DNA of 64,000 nucleotides. It comes from Rhytidiadelphus loreus (taxonomy: Eukaryota; Streptophyta; Bryopsida; Hypnales; Hylocomiaceae). The notes under the pieces are model-generated. The model did not search any database and had not been told where the DNA came from. It saw only the letters and a list, made by a program, of their open reading frames with translations. A program made the translations under genes and the position numbers. The stretch is taken from assembly GCA_947034895.1 (NCBI GenBank), contig OX344763.1, positions 69,273,093-69,337,092 on the forward strand, in the 5' to 3' direction. The number at the start of each line of letters is the position of its first letter. The first letter of the stretch is position 1. Of the stretch, positions 63,995-64,000 are shown one piece after another.

Positions 63995-64000
63995 ATGAGT

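Larger units (their letters stand above)
1..64000. repeat. Tandem satellite array, 184/185-bp monomer (whole window)
   Basis: The same unit repeats head-to-tail from first base to last, always in one orientation. There are 347 full monomers between 39 and 63994. Their summed length is exact: 347 x 184, plus 119 single-base gains in the GTTGG class, minus 11 single-base deletions, equals 63956 bp. A typical monomer has 66 G+C of 184 (36%). Conserved landmarks in order are ATGAGTTTAGG, AATAAATGCAACTTGCAC, AAACATGTTT, an EcoRI site, GACATTATATTTT, TTAACGTACAGGGCAAG, AACGTTGCC, AGTTTCAC, CACAAAATCATTCAAAGTG and ACCCAAACGTGCATAT. Monomer length, HOR nesting and homogeneity are typical of centromeric satellites, but that location is an inference. 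No unique sequence, transposon or gene interrupts the array. Confidence 0.98.

Noticed and set aside
1..64000. CRISPR-like regular repeats
   Set aside because: The whole 184-bp unit is repeated with no unique spacers, and the unit is several times longer than CRISPR repeats. No cas-like gene is present.
1..64000. Transposon, retroelement or integrated virus inside the array
   Set aside because: Every base is covered by monomers in one orientation. I saw no terminal repeats, target-site duplications, poly(A) tails or coding domains.
1..64000. Telomere, subtelomere, rDNA or tRNA sequence
   Set aside because: No telomeric hexamer runs, no rRNA-like segment and no tRNA cloverleaf were seen. The content is one satellite family.
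1..64000. Naming the species or a catalogued satellite family
   Set aside because: Monomer length and the EcoRI site fit several unrelated families. Without a database search any name would be a guess.

Overview
The window is one uninterrupted block of tandem satellite DNA. I found no gene, RNA gene, mobile element or unique sequence in it. It looks like an extract of a eukaryotic chromosome, most plausibly (peri)centromeric heterochromatin. The reasons are a nucleosome-sized monomer of 184-185 bp, strict head-to-tail order on one strand, about 36% GC in a typical monomer, and nested higher-order repeats (HORs) whose copies are almost identical. All six CpG sites of the monomer survive, and all six also occur as TpG or CpA variants, which suggests a CpG-methylating host such as a vertebrate or a plant. 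I cannot name the species. The EcoRI site in nearly every monomer fits a classical 'EcoRI satellite' ladder (such families are known in fish, for example), but I have not matched this sequence to any family.

Monomer bookkeeping is exact. Taking the start at the recurrent ATGAGTTTAGG (first at 39), there are 347 complete monomers up to 63994, plus 38 bp and 6 bp fragments at the edges. Two length classes exist: 228 monomers of basic length 184, and 119 of basic length 185 carrying GTTGGACAG in place of TCTGACAG. From 39 to 55892 (303 monomers) these two classes alone predict every coordinate, so there is no other net indel. From about 56.3 kb onward, eleven 1-bp deletions appear.

Layout. (1) 39-7599: HOR-A, a 10-monomer unit of 1844 bp, with a decayed copy (223-1697), three near-identical copies (1698-7229) and a truncated fourth. 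(2) 7600-18848: HOR-B, a nominal 9-mer of 1661 bp containing a TGATCA-marked doublet, interleaved with a rotated HOR-A copy (8892-10735), two apparently identical 1104-bp 6-mers (12951-15158) and a shortened HOR-A remnant (17373-18848). (3) 18849-35437: a related set of monomers organised as a 2396-bp 13-mer (two copies) and a 2767/2768-bp 15-mer (two copies plus a partial third), with an embedded HOR-A relic at 25666-26402. (4) 35438-38200: short relics of HOR-B and HOR-A, then the most diverged monomers in the window. (5) 38201-63994: a second sequence type, marked by CCAACC, CAGCCAC, TATAATTTTC and TTTCTAG variants and lacking the GTCGTTAAC, TCTGTACG, AGGACAGGG and TTAGAATC variants of the left side. 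It contains a 14-monomer block duplicated 5528 bp apart, 5-mers of 921/922 bp, a recurring two-monomer module, 7-mers of 1289/1288 bp, a triplicated single monomer and 6-mers of 1105 bp.

No genes act together here. The apparent small ORFs (60-86 codons, both strands) are repeat shadows and recur wherever a 185-bp monomer occurs. The biological interest lies in the repeat architecture: recent amplification of different HOR sizes side by side, chimeric monomers left by unequal exchange, a sharp sequence-type boundary near 38 kb, and dense short dyad symmetries without a recognisable CENP-B box.
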